NCBI RefSeq assembly: GCF_013423955.1
Contig: NZ_JACCKX010000002.1
Location: 1-64,000, forward strand
DNA: 64,000 nt
Source of the DNA: Ottowia beijingensis
Lineage (GTDB): Bacteria > Pseudomonadota > Gammaproteobacteria > Burkholderiales > Burkholderiaceae_C
Direction: 5' to 3'
The translations under genes were made by a program, and so were the position numbers. Under the pieces are notes generated by a model. It was not told where the DNA came from. It worked only from the letters and a program-made list of their open reading frames with translations, and ran no database searches. Positions 31,727-40,590 of the stretch are shown here, piece by piece; position 1 is the stretch's first letter, and each line of letters opens with the position of its first letter.

Positions 31727-33176
31727 TTAGAACTTCACCATCACGTTGCGCAGCTCGGTATAAAACTCGAGCGAGTGCACACCGCCTTCGCGGCCGATGC
31801 CCGATTGGAGCCGCCAAACGGCGTGCGCAGGTCGCGCAGGAACCAGGCGTTGATCCAGCACAGGCCCACTTCGATCTGGTGCGCCAGGCGGTTGGCGCGC
31901 GCAATGTCTTGCGTGAAGATGGCCGTGGCCAGGCCGTAGCGGTTGGCGTTGACCTTGCCCAGCACTTCCTCTTCGCTGTCGAAGGGGCTGATGTGGCAGC
32001 AGGGGCCAAAAATTTCTTCGGTCACCACGGTGGCGGTTTCGGGCAGGCCGGTCCAGATGGTGGGTTGCACCCAGGAGCCATCCTTCAGCGCGTCGGGCAT
32101 GTCGGGGATGCCGCCGCCGGTGACGATGGTGGCGCCTTCGTCCTTGGCTGTCTTGCCCAGCACCTTGGCCTGGTGCTTCTTGCTGATCAGCGGGCCAATC
32201 TTGGTGTCGTGATCAAACGGCAGGCCGGGCTTCATGGCTTCGGCGCGCTCTTTCAGGGCAGCCACCACTTTGTCGAAGATGGGTCGCTCGACGTACACGC
32301 GCTCGGTGCCCAGGCAGACCTGGCCAGCGTTTTCAAAGCACGAGCGCGTCAGCGTATCGATGGTTACCTGGAAGTCGCAATCAGCAAACACCACGGCGGC
32401 GTTCTTGCCGCCCATTTCCAGCGACACGGGGCGCACGCCATCGGCAGCGGCCTTCATGATGGCGGTACCGGTGCGCGTCTCGCCGGTGAAGGTAATGCCG
32501 TTCACGCCGGGGTGCTTGGTCAAAAATTCACCGGCCGAGGCAGGGCCAAAGCCGTGCACCACGTTGTACACGCCCTTGGGCATGCCCACAGCGTTCATCA
32601 CCTCGCCCAGCAGCGTGGCGGTAGCGGGGTTTCTTCGCTGGGCTTGACGACCACGGTGTTGCCGCAGGCCAGGGCCGGGCCCACCTTCCAGGTCATCAGC
32701 AGCAGCGGCAGGTTCCAGGGGCAGACCACGGCAATCACGCCGCGCGGCACGCGCACGCCGTAGCTCAATGCCGTCTTGCCGTCGGGCGTGCGCATGTTGA
32801 ACGACTCGGTGGCCGTGCTCTTGATGGTGTCGATGAAGATCTGGAAGTTGGCGGCGCCGCGCGGAATGTCCACGTGCGAGGCCAGGTGGTGCGGCTTGCC
32901 GGTGTCGGCAATTTCGGCCTGCAAAAAGTCGTCGAAGCGGCGGTTGATCTCACCGGCCACGGCGTCCAGCAGCTTGCAGCGCTCGGCCACCGACAGGCGG
33001 CCCCAGTCGCCCTTGAGCGCGGCGCGCGCGGCGGCCACGGCGGCATCGACCTCGGCCTGCCCCGCTTCGTAAATATTGCCGATGACGCTGCCGTTCACCG
33101 GGTTGATGTCCTGGAAGGTCTTGCCGCTGGCGTTGCGAACATATTCGCCGTTGATGAAATTCAGAAACTCTTTCAT
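31727..33176 (-). CDS. dmpC: 2-hydroxymuconic semialdehyde dehydrogenase (frameshifted)
   Basis: About 484 residues of the aldehyde dehydrogenase family. It shows PWNLPLLLMTWKVGPALACGNTVV near residue 150, FTGETRTG near 230, the general-base Glu in LEMGGKN near 252, and the nucleophilic Cys in FENAGQVCLGTERVYV near 287. EEIFGPCCHISPF follows near 385, and the end is GGVHSLEFYTELRNVMVKF. Slips near 32628 and 31803 are bridged. It oxidises 2-hydroxymuconic semialdehyde to 2-hydroxymuconate with NAD+, feeding the tautomerase and decarboxylase. Confidence 0.93.
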
Positions 33177-33238
33177 GGTGTTACCTTGCTATGGAAATGT
33201 TGAACAACGCTGCGGCTTGTCCGGGATGCCGGGCATCC

Positions 33239-33670
33239 TCAGCAATCCAGCCCCAGCGCGGCCAGCGCGGCGCGGGCACAGATTTCGTCCTGCTCGGCGC
33301 TGCCGCCGGACACGCCAATGCCGCCGATCAGCGCCCCGCCCTCACGCATGGGCAGGCCGCCGCCAAAAACCACGTTGCGCGGGCGCGTGGGCATGCCCAG
33401 GCGCAGCGCTTCGTCGCCCTGCAAAATGCCGGCCCACTGCGCCGTGGCAAAGCCAAAGCCGGCGCTGGTGTAGGCCTTGTCGATGGCAATGTCCACCGAA
33501 TGCAAAAACGCCCCCGGCATGCGCAGAAAGGCCGCCAGCACGCCCGATGCGTCGGTCACGGCGACATTGATGCGGATGCCCAGCTCGCCCGCCTTGGCCA
33601 CCGCTGCAACCACGGCCGCGTTGGCGGCCTCGGCAGTGATGGCGCGTTGTTCAACGCTGTGTTGTGCCAT
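33239..33670 (-). CDS. GlcG/HbpS family protein (DUF336)
   Basis: Intact, 143 residues. The family pattern is AANAAVVAAVAKAGELGIRINVAVTDASG at the N-terminus, KAYTSAGFG in the middle and GGLPMREGGALIGGIGVSGGSAEQDEICARAAL at the C-terminus. The biochemical role in catabolic operons is unclear; related proteins bind haem or degradation products. It lies 14 bp downstream of the catechol dioxygenase gene and is co-transcribed with it. Confidence 0.87.
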   Translation of the reverse strand: MAQHSVEQRAITAEAANAAVVAAVAKAGELGIRINVAVTDASGVLAAFLRMPGAFLHSVDIAIDKAYTSAGFGFATAQWAGILQGDEALRLGMPTRPRNVVFGGGLPMREGGALIGGIGVSGGSAEQDEICARAALAALGLDC

Positions 33671-33684
33671 TGCCGCCTGCTCCT

Positions 33685-34609
33685 TTAGGTCACCACGCTC
33701 AGGAAAGCGTCGTTGAGCTTGCGGTCGTGATAGAAGATGCCGCGGCCCACGTTCTCCCAGCTCCAGGTGATGGGGTGCATGTCGGGGTAGTGGTCGTAGC
33801 CGCCGCAGAAGGTCTCCAGCCGGTTGCCGCTGGGGTCGAAGAAGTAGATCGTCGTGCCCTGCGTGACGCCGTGGCGCGTGGGGCCGATGTCGATCGAGAC
33901 GCGGTTGATGCTCATGATGTCGGCCGCGCGCAGCACGCTCTCCCAGCTGGGCATCTGGAACGACACATGGTGCAGCTTGCCGTCCTCGGGGCTGCGCACG
34001 AAGGCGATGTCGTGCGCCTTGGCGCTGCAGGTGATCCAGATGGCCAGGTCGGTCTTGCCGTCTTCCAGCTTCACGCGCTCGACCAGGGTGAAGCCCAGTA
34101 CTTCGGTGAACAGCTTGAGGTTGCCTTCGATGTCGCCGCCGTACAGCAGGCAGTGGTCCATGCGGATGGGGCGAATGCCAGGGCCGTCGAGCACGTCCAC
34201 ATCGGGGTCGAAGTAGCCGATGCCGTTGCCCACGTCGGTTTTCTCGGCGTACAGCTCGACGGTGTGGCCCGTGGGGATCTGGAAGCGCACGCGCTCGCCG
34301 GTCTCCAGCAGCTCACCGGCGGGGATGCGCTCGGTTTTCACGCCGAAGGCTTGCAGCTTTGTCGAAGTCTTCCAGCGTGGCCTTGTCCAGCACCTTGAAG
34401 GCAAACAGGTCGATACCCGCCTGGTCGGCCTGGCGCAGGATCACGCTGTTGTGATCGCGCTCGGCGCGGGTTTTGAAATAGGCGCGGCCCTGGCTGTCGC
34501 GGCCCATGGGCACCAGGCCCATGACCTCGGTGTACCACTTGACCGATTCCTCCAGATCCAGCACGCGGATTTGTGCGTGTCCTGGGCGCAAAACGCCGGT
34601 TAATGCCAT
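33685..34609 (-). CDS. dmpB: Catechol 2,3-dioxygenase, XylE/DmpB type (one frameshift)
   Basis: About 308 residues with two VOC repeats. The N-terminal repeat (GVLRPGHAQIRVLDLEESVKWY) is followed by the catalytic repeat, whose Fe(II) ligands lie in IRMDHCLLYGG (His), KLHHVSFQM (His) and SGNRLETFCGG (Glu). One slip near 34358 splits TLEDFDK from LQAFGVKTE. It cleaves catechol extradiol to 2-hydroxymuconic semialdehyde. Its start overlaps the end of the ferredoxin gene by 10 bp, as with xylT-xylE, where the ferredoxin reactivates the oxidised dioxygenase. Confidence 0.93.
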
Positions 34610-34964
34610 GGTGGGTCTCCTTTGATGGGGTTCACGGGTGGGTTGACGGGGCGCCGCCAGCGGGCGGCAGACGTTCTTTTCATTGCACCCACGACCTGCA
34701 GACGCAGGTCGCTGGTCGGGTAGATGCGGCACGACAGTACGCAGCCAGCGGCTTCTTCCTCGGCACTGACATGCGCGCGGCTCATCACGCGGCGCGCGTA
34801 CTGGCCTTCCAGGATGTGCACCTTGCACACGCCGCAGCCGCCCTGCCGGCAGCCCACGGGAATGCCTTTTTGCCCAACGCTTCCATGCCTTCCAGCACGG
34901 AGCGACCGCCGACGCAGCTGTACTGCTCGCCGGTGTCTTCGATGCTGACGACAAATTTCTGCAT
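34600..34964 (-). CDS. dmpQ: Chloroplast-type [2Fe-2S] ferredoxin, XylT/DmpQ-like (one frameshift)
   Basis: About 121 residues. The cluster motif reads VGCRQGGCGVCKV (three Cys) with the fourth Cys in GCVLSCRIYP. A slip near 34858 splits ALGKKAFP from VGCRQGG. The start at 34964 gives MQKFVVSIEDTG. In related operons this protein reduces inactivated ferric catechol 2,3-dioxygenase, and here it directly precedes that gene. The C-terminus past the domain (RWRRPVNPPVNP) is unusual and may be overextended. Confidence 0.88.
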
Positions 34965-35125
34965 GGTGGTGTGTCGCTTACGCGGTGCCTTTAAAAACCA
35001 GCAATTGCGAGCCAGGAAGCAACGATAGAAAGACATTTCAATACCGTCCAATACCATTTTTGCCCACCCTCAATACCGTTTTGGCATTTATTAGGGTTTC
35101 CCTTGATTTTTGTGATAGGGCGATT
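34965..35125 (-). promoter_or_regulatory. Likely promoter/operator region of the lower meta operon
   Basis: This 161-bp gap is AT-rich around 35040-35110. On the minus strand it contains three GGTATTG half-sites (near 35041, 35052 and 35072), resembling half-sites of LysR-type regulators. The LysR gene starts about 800 bp upstream. No sigma-54 pattern is seen here, so this promoter is probably sigma-70 dependent and LysR controlled. Confidence 0.55.
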
Positions 35126-35788
35126 TCAACGCTTGGCGTGCAGCCAGGAATGCAGCCAGCGCGTCAGGCGCGGCGCCACCACCCAGGTCATGATCAGCAC
35201 GACCAGCACGGTAATGACCATCACGCGCGGCACCAGGTACCAGTCGGCCATCAGCGGCGCAATGGTCAGAAACAGCAGCAGCACGGTAGGAAAAATGCCC
35301 AGCCAGGTCACGGTGGCCACCTTCCAGCGCGGCGGCGCGGGGCGGGTGGTGCTGTTGGGGGCGGCAAACCAGTAGTCCAGGCCGGTAACCCGGTGCAGCT
35401 GCTGCTGCCCCACGGTGTGCGGCAGCACCTGGGCCAGCCAGTGCGCGCGCTCGGCGGAGTTTTGCCAGGCGGCCAGGTGGGCTTCGTTATCGAACGCAAA
35501 AACGACGTGGTAGAGCAGCGGCTCGGTGCTGCCGTCCGCAGCAAGCGATTCGCCCGGGGTGTCGCTGTCACCGGGTCGGATGACCTGGCCGCCCAGGTGC
35601 CCGGCAAACCCTTCGGCAGCGGCCAGCATGCCTTGGATGGCCACCTCAAACGCCGCCACCGACGCGGGCGCCACGCGGCGGGCAATCAGCACGGTGACCA
35701 CACGGCGGGAAGCGTCGGACACTGCACCGCGGGCGGTCGCCGAAGGGGAAGTGTGGGAGGCGGGAGAGGCGGGTGAAGAAGCCGTCAT
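35126..35788 (-). CDS. Antibiotic biosynthesis monooxygenase (ABM)-domain membrane protein
   Basis: Intact, 220 residues. Residues about 30-125 form an ABM/ferredoxin-like fold (VVTVLIARRVAPASVAAFEVAIQGML, LYHVVFAFDNEAHLAAWQNSAERAHWLA). The C-terminal half has two membrane helices (GIFPTVLLLFLTIAPLMADW and MVITVLVVLIMTWVVAP). ABM domains can act as cofactor-free oxygenases, but many family members have no known reaction. The low-complexity Ser/Ala N-terminus is odd. It is divergent from lysR and is the first gene before the lower operon. Confidence 0.8.
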   Translation of the reverse strand: MTASSPASPASHTSPSATARGAVSDASRRVVTVLIARRVAPASVAAFEVAIQGMLAAAEGFAGHLGGQVIRPGDSDTPGESLAADGSTEPLLYHVVFAFDNEAHLAAWQNSAERAHWLAQVLPHTVGQQQLHRVTGLDYWFAAPNSTTRPAPPRWKVATVTWLGIFPTVLLLFLTIAPLMADWYLVPRVMVITVLVVLIMTWVVAPRLTRWLHSWLHAKR

Positions 35789-35855
35789 TCGGTGTCCTTG
35801 AAAAGCTGCGCCACTCGGCAAGCAGGCCATGCCCGCGATGATGGGACGCCCTCCC

Positions 35856-35896
35856 GATACCTTCCAATACTGTTTTTTGCGGTATCCCATACCATT
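35856..35896. promoter_or_regulatory. Cluster of ATACC/GGTAT half-sites in the lysR divergent promoter
   Basis: Within 41 bp there are GATACC, AATACTG, GGTATCCCATACC (5-bp arms, 3-bp spacer) and flanking T-runs. The arrangement is typical for a LysR-type binding region between the regulator and its target. The same GGTAT(T) half-site recurs at 35041-35080 in front of the lower operon. Confidence 0.5.
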
Positions 35897-35928
35897 TCAG
35901 CATCTTTACAGCACGGACGGGAGCCCCC

Positions 35929-36830
35929 ATGGATTTGCGTGACCTGCGCCACTTTCTTGCCGTGGCCGAAGAGGGCCACATTGGCCGTGCGGCGGCCCGC
36001 CTGCATTTGTCGCAGCCGCCGCTGACGCGCCACATCCAGGCGCTGGAAGAAAAATCGGCGTGCCGCTGTTTGTGCGCACCCCCAAAGGCATGCAGCTCAC
36101 CGACGCCGGCCACACCTTGCTGCAGGAAACCCCCAACTGCTCGCGCTGGCACAGCAGGCGCTGGAGCGCACGCGACTGGCAGGCCAGGGCCTGATCGGGC
36201 AGCTGGATGTGGGGCTGTTCGGCTCGGGCGTGCTGGATGTGATCCCACGCATCCTGGCGCGCTTTCACGAGGAGCGCCCCGAAGTCAAAATTGTTTTGCA
36301 TAACCTGACCAAAGACGCCCAGCTGCAGGCGCTGCGCGAGCGGCGCATCAGCGTGGGCTTTAACCGTCTGGTGCCGCAAGAGGCCGACATCAGCATCGAA
36401 ACCGTTCTGCACGAGCCGCTGGTGGTGGCCCTGGCGGCCAGCCACCCGCTGGCGGTGCGCCCCTCGCTGCGCCTGTCCGACCTGGAGGGCATGCCGCTCA
36501 TCCTCTACCCCAACGTGCCCCTGCGCGGTCTGGCACAGGAGGTGACGGACGCTTTCCGCGCCGAGGGCGTCCCCTGCGCGTCGAGCAGGAGGTGCAGGAC
36601 GTAGTGACCGCCGTGGCGCTGGTGGCGGGCGGCTTTGGCTGCTGCATCACCACCCGCTCGGCCACCAGCTTGCGCCTGCCCGGCGTGACCTACCGGCCGC
36701 TGCGCTCGCGCCACCTGAGCGACATCGAGCTCAGCTGCCTGTACCGCAGCGATGACCCTTCCCCGTGCTGGGGGCATTTCTGGACGTGGTGCGCGCCTTT
36801 GCACAAGTGCGCGCCGCTGCGCCGGGGTAG
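35929..36830 (+). CDS. LysR family regulator of the meta-pathway (frameshifted)
   Basis: About 300 residues. The N-terminal helix-turn-helix is [37 protein letters not shown], close to the CatR/BenM subgroup. The effector domain includes [32 protein letters not shown]. Slips near 36053, 36127, 36575 and 36763 are bridged, and the stop at 36828 follows [13 protein letters not shown]. Divergent position to the ABM gene and recurrent ATACC half-sites suggest it controls the lower operon, probably in response to a ring-cleavage or muconate-type inducer. The inducer is inference. Confidence 0.85.
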
Positions 36831-36860
36831 CCGCCTGCGGCAGCGCTCACCGCTCACCGC

Positions 36861-37747
36861 TCAGAAGGCTTTTACGAGCGAGAAGCGCAGCAGAGAGCCC
36901 TTGGGCTGCGCGCCGGTGCCGGCCTCGGCGCTCAGCTCCTTGTAGAGCGCGCCCTTCAGGAACATGCCCGCGCCAGGCACGGGATAGACCACCTCGGCGC
37001 CCAGCGCGTGGCGCGATGCCTTGTGGGTGCTGGCGCCCGGCCCGCTGTCTTCGCTGGTCTGCCACTGGCTGTAGCCCACCAGCCCCGCCTGCCAGGCGCC
37101 GAAGGACTTGCCCAGGCCCCATTCCAGCGTGATCTGGTTGCCAGGGCGCATGCCCGCGCCGTTCTTGCCGTTGCGCTCGAAGCGCATCAGCCCCGAACCC
37201 GACCAGGTCTTGGCGCCGTCGAAGTAGTAGGTCAGGCCGCCCGTGAGCATGGTGCTCTTGAAGCCCTTGCCCGGGGAGGCGGGGTCGCTGGTGCTGGCGG
37301 TGTCGAACCACATGCCCGCGGCCGCCACGGCGTCCCACTGGGGGCCATGCCAGCCCAGCACCAGCGGCCCCAGATACACGTCGCCCACGCCCGAGCGGGT
37401 GTCGGAGATGCCCGCCGCGTTGATGGTGAGCGAAGTGCGCATCAGGGGCACGATGGCCTCCATGCCGTAGTCGGCGCCCAGCAGCTTGTGCTGCGTGACC
37501 CAGACGAAGCGGTTGGCAGCGCCGAGACGGTGCCGCGGTTGTGCCCCGGCAGGTTGCTCTTGGTGCCTGGCGCGCGGAAATCGTCGATGTCGTAGTTGAG
37601 GAGATAGCCCAGGTAGTAGAAGCCGGGCGGCGGCACGCTCGCCGCCTGCATCCCTCGACGCCGGGCACGTAGTGCCCTCGGCCTGAGCCAGCGGCGCGGC
37701 CAGACCGCCTGCCAGGGCAAGCGCGGCAATGACCCTGTGTTTTTCAT
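36861..37747 (-). CDS. MetA-pathway outer-membrane transporter-like protein (frameshifted)
   Basis: About 295 residues of the family annotated as phenol MetA degradation protein. The signal peptide (VIAALALAGGLAAPLAQA) is followed after slips by MQAASVPPPGFYYLGYLLNYD, typical for the family start of the mature protein. Beta-strand-rich repeats follow (GVGDVYLGPLVLGWHG, LTGGLTYYFDG, LEWGLGKSFGAWQAGLVGYSQWQ), ending with the aromatic C-terminus LVKAF of an outer-membrane barrel. Slips near 37728, 37675, 37642 and 37525 are bridged. It likely forms a pore for phenols or related hydrocarbons and is the last gene of the upper operon. Confidence 0.78.
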
Positions 37748-37779
37748 GCTGTGTTCCTTGTGCATGGATGCGCGCCCGA

Positions 37780-38724
37780 TCAGGTATAGACGTCCGTGAA
37801 GGACGGCACCAGGTCACCCGTGTGATAGAAGATCCCTCTGCCCATCTTGTCCTCGCTCCAGGTGGTCACTGGGCGGTCGGGCTGCGCCAGGTAGCCCAGT
37901 CCGGCAAAGGTTTCGTTGCGGTTGCCGCTGGGGTCGAAGAAATAAATGGTCTCGCCGCGCGTGATGCCGTGGCGCGTAGGGGCCACGTCGATCTTGACCT
38001 TCTTCTTGGCCATGACGTCGGCGGACTTGAGCACGTCGTGCCACGAATCCAGGAAAAACGCGATGTGGTGCAGGCCGCTGACAGGGCCGCCCACAAAGGC
38101 GATGTCGTGTGGCGTGGACGTGCGCGCCATCCAGGTGGCGGCCTGCATGTCGCCCTGGGGGCCCACCAGCACCTGCTCGGTCAAGAAAAAGTCCAGGCAT
38201 TCCTTCATGAAACGCGTGTTGTCCTGCACGGTGTTGATGCCGGCCTCGGGGTTCATCTCGCACATCAGCAGCAGGTGGTCGAGCCAGTGCGCGCCCGCGC
38301 CCCGGACACCGTCGGGCCACGGGTCGGGATTGACAGTGCCCACATCGGTGCCCACGTATTCCTTCATGGCGTACAGGCGCATTTCGTGGCCGCTGGGCAG
38401 GTTGAACTGCAGCATGCGGCCGGTGGAGGGCAGCGTGCCTTCAGGCAGCAGCGTGGTCTTGATGCCCCAGGCCTCGATGCGTGCCTGCAGCGCGTCCAGA
38501 TCCTCGTCTTTCTCCACCTTGTAGGCAACGTGGTTCAGGCCCGCCCGGTCGCTGGGGGTCAGGATGATGGAGTATTTGTCCCACTCGTCCCAGCATTTCA
38601 GGTAGACGTTGCCCGCACTGTCCTTCATGACGGTCTTGAGGCCCAGGACCTCTTCGTAGTGCTTGACGGCAGCAGCGATATCCATGACCCGCAGGCTCGC
38701 GTGGCCGATTCTCAGTACACCCAT
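37780..38724 (-). CDS. Catechol 2,3-dioxygenase, second type
   Basis: Intact, 314 residues. Two VOC repeats start with [23 protein letters not shown], and Fe(II) ligands lie in [22 protein letters not shown] and [10 protein letters not shown]. It differs clearly from the dioxygenase at 33685, carrying WDEWDKYSI and a longer central segment, and belongs to the type found with multicomponent phenol or toluene hydroxylases of Ralstonia and Comamonas. It is in the upper operon just after its ferredoxin, so phenol to 2-hydroxymuconic semialdehyde is encoded by one transcript. Confidence 0.92.
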   Translation of the reverse strand: MGVLRIGHASLRVMDIAAAVKHYEEVLGLKTVMKDSAGNVYLKCWDEWDKYSIILTPSDRAGLNHVAYKVEKDEDLDALQARIEAWGIKTTLLPEGTLPSTGRMLQFNLPSGHEMRLYAMKEYVGTDVGTVNPDPWPDGVRGAGAHWLDHLLLMCEMNPEAGINTVQDNTRFMKECLDFFLTEQVLVGPQGDMQAATWMARTSTPHDIAFVGGPVSGLHHIAFFLDSWHDVLKSADVMAKKKVKIDVAPTRHGITRGETIYFFDPSGNRNETFAGLGYLAQPDRPVTTWSEDKMGRGIFYHTGDLVPSFTDVYT

Positions 38725-38760
38725 TTCATGTCTCCTCTTGGTTGATAAATCTTCAATGAC

Positions 38761-39117
38761 TCAATTGGCTGGACGTTGCGCCACCGAGGCGGCACTGCCC
38801 AGAAACGGTTTGCGCAATCGGGCGGCCACTTCCAGGCACACCGCCTGGGTGGGCGCCACGCGGCAGGCCAGCGTGTAGCCGTTGGCTTCTTCTTCGGTGC
38901 TGACATGCGCACGGCTGACGGGTCCGAGCGACTGCACCGCACCCTCCACAATGCGCACCTTGCAGACCCCGCAGCCACCATTGACGCACCCGGCTGGAAT
39001 GCCCTTGCGGCCCAGCCGCAACATGCCGGCGAGCAGACTTTCGTTGGTGGCGCAGTCAAAACAGTCGCCGGTCTGCGACACGCTGACACGCACTTGCTGG
39101 CAGGTGGTGGCACCCAT
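38761..39117 (-). CDS. dmpQ: [2Fe-2S] ferredoxin of the phenol hydroxylase operon
   Basis: Intact, about 118 residues. The start MGATTCQQVRVSVSQTG (39117) is chosen because the 5' extension reads into the preceding reductase gene. The cluster motif is AGCVNGGCGVCKV with the fourth Cys in YTLACRVAP. It is a DmpQ/TbuW-type ferredoxin that keeps the following catechol 2,3-dioxygenase (37780) in its ferrous form. It ends 36 bp before that gene. Confidence 0.9.
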   Translation of the reverse strand: MGATTCQQVRVSVSQTGDCFDCATNESLLAGMLRLGRKGIPAGCVNGGCGVCKVRIVEGAVQSLGPVSRAHVSTEEEANGYTLACRVAPTQAVCLEVAARLRKPFLGSAASVAQRPAN

Positions 39118-39122
39118 GGCTC

Positions 39123-40185
39123 CTAGATGGTCCGGAACAACGGGCTGCGCGCCTGCTGCGCATCGGCTGCCGAGAGGAATTTCTCGGTGTAGATGTCGCG
39201 CTCGAAAAGGCGCCCCTGCATCAGCGTTCCGATGCACGCTTCGATCATGGGCGGCGGCCCGCAGAGGTATGCCTTGTGACCGGTGAAGCTGCCGCCAAAG
39301 TGCGCCCTGGCCGCTTCATGCACAAAGCCGCGCGCACCGTCCCAGCCATCGCTGTCGGCAGCTTCCGACAGCGCGGGCACGTAGGTGAAATGCGGGTGGC
39401 GCGCCGCCAGGGCGCGAAACTCGGCGTCGTAATAAAGCTCCTGCGCTGCGCTGGCCATAGACCAGCGTGATGGGCTGCGTGCAACCGCTGGCCAGCAGAT
39501 CCAGAATCATGGCGCGCGGACTCGACAGGCCCGAGCCGCCGGCCATGAACACCATCGGCATGGCGGCCGAGCGGCGCACAAAAAGCGCCCATACGGCCCG
39601 GTCAGCTGCAACCGGTCGCCCACGTTGAGCGATTCGTGCAGCCAGGTGGTGCCCGCACCGCCGGGCACCCGGCGCACATTCAGCTCGATCTCGCTGCTCT
39701 GGCCGCCGGCTTGCGGGGCATTGGCAATCGAGAACGCACGGCCCCCTTCCACGCCGGGAATCTGCACCTGCACATACTGCCCCGCCTGGTAGCGGATGGG
39801 CTGGTTCAGACGCAAATGCAGCGCCTTGATGGTTGGCGTGAGCTGCTCGATGCGCGCCACCGTGGCTTCAAAGTCGCGCATGGGGATGATCTGTGCATCG
39901 GGCTCGTCGTCGATATCGGCCTCAATGGTGGCGTCCGACTGCAGCGTGGCGCAGCAGGCGAGGGTCTTGCCGTCGTCGCGCTCCATCTCCAGCAGCGCAA
40001 AGGGGTTGGCGGCACCGTGGTCCACCTCGCCGTCGGATACCTGCACCTTGCAGGTGCCGCACAGGCCGTGGCCGCAGGCGTGGGGAATGTAGATGCCCTG
40101 GCGCAGCGCGGCGGTCGAGCAGGGTCTGGCCCTCTTCGACGTCGATCGTTGCGCCCAAGGGCTCGATGGTCAGTTGGTAGGTCAT
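39123..40185 (-). CDS. dmpP: Phenol hydroxylase reductase component P5 (frameshifted)
   Basis: About 353 residues. The N-terminal [2Fe-2S] domain has HACGHGLCGTCKVQV and the distal Cys pair KTLACCATLQ. The FAD domain follows (RAFSIANAPQ near residue 150), then the NAD domain (FMAGGSGLSSPRAMILDLL and KAYLCGPPPMIEACI). Slips near 40108, 39582 and 39445 are bridged. It passes electrons from NAD(P)H to the diiron hydroxylase. The Arg-x-Phe-Ser replaces the more common Arg-x-Tyr-Ser, a conservative change. Confidence 0.92.
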
Positions 40186-40233
40186 GGCATGGACGCGGGG
40201 CCGGGGGTAGCCCCGGGCTTCACCGAATGGGAC

Positions 40234-40590
40234 TTAGCTGCACGTACCCTGGATGCCGGTCAGGCCCGGGGTGCGAAAACGGATCGCGTCCTTGTGCTGA
40301 AGGCCATTGGCCTGCAGCGACTTGGCCGGATCGGGCGTCCACGGCTGGCCGGACTTGAACCACTCGACCTGGGACCAGTCGATCTTGGCAAAGTCGGGGT
40401 GCTCGCCGTACACGCCGGGCAGCACGCCCTGGGCCAGCGCGCCGAACGGGGTATCCGGCGGCAACGGCAGGCAGACCGGTGATGCAAACATCAGGTGATC
40501 CTCCCAGCCGATGTAGAGCAGCGGTGCGGGGAAGTTCTCGCGCCGGTCGCGGGCGGGAAAGTCGTAGGGTTTGACAGCAACGACGCTCAT
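40234..40590 (-). CDS. dmpO: Phenol hydroxylase component P4
   Basis: Intact, 118 residues. It reads MSVVAVKPYDFPARDRRENFPAPLLYIGWEDHLMFASP, strongly typical of DmpO, the gamma subunit of the (abg)2 hydroxylase. The C-terminus is FRTPGLTGIQGTCS. It overlaps the end of the dmpN gene by 4 bp, indicating translational coupling and fixed stoichiometry. Confidence 0.93.
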   Translation of the reverse strand: MSVVAVKPYDFPARDRRENFPAPLLYIGWEDHLMFASPVCLPLPPDTPFGALAQGVLPGVYGEHPDFAKIDWSQVEWFKSGQPWTPDPAKSLQANGLQHKDAIRFRTPGLTGIQGTCS

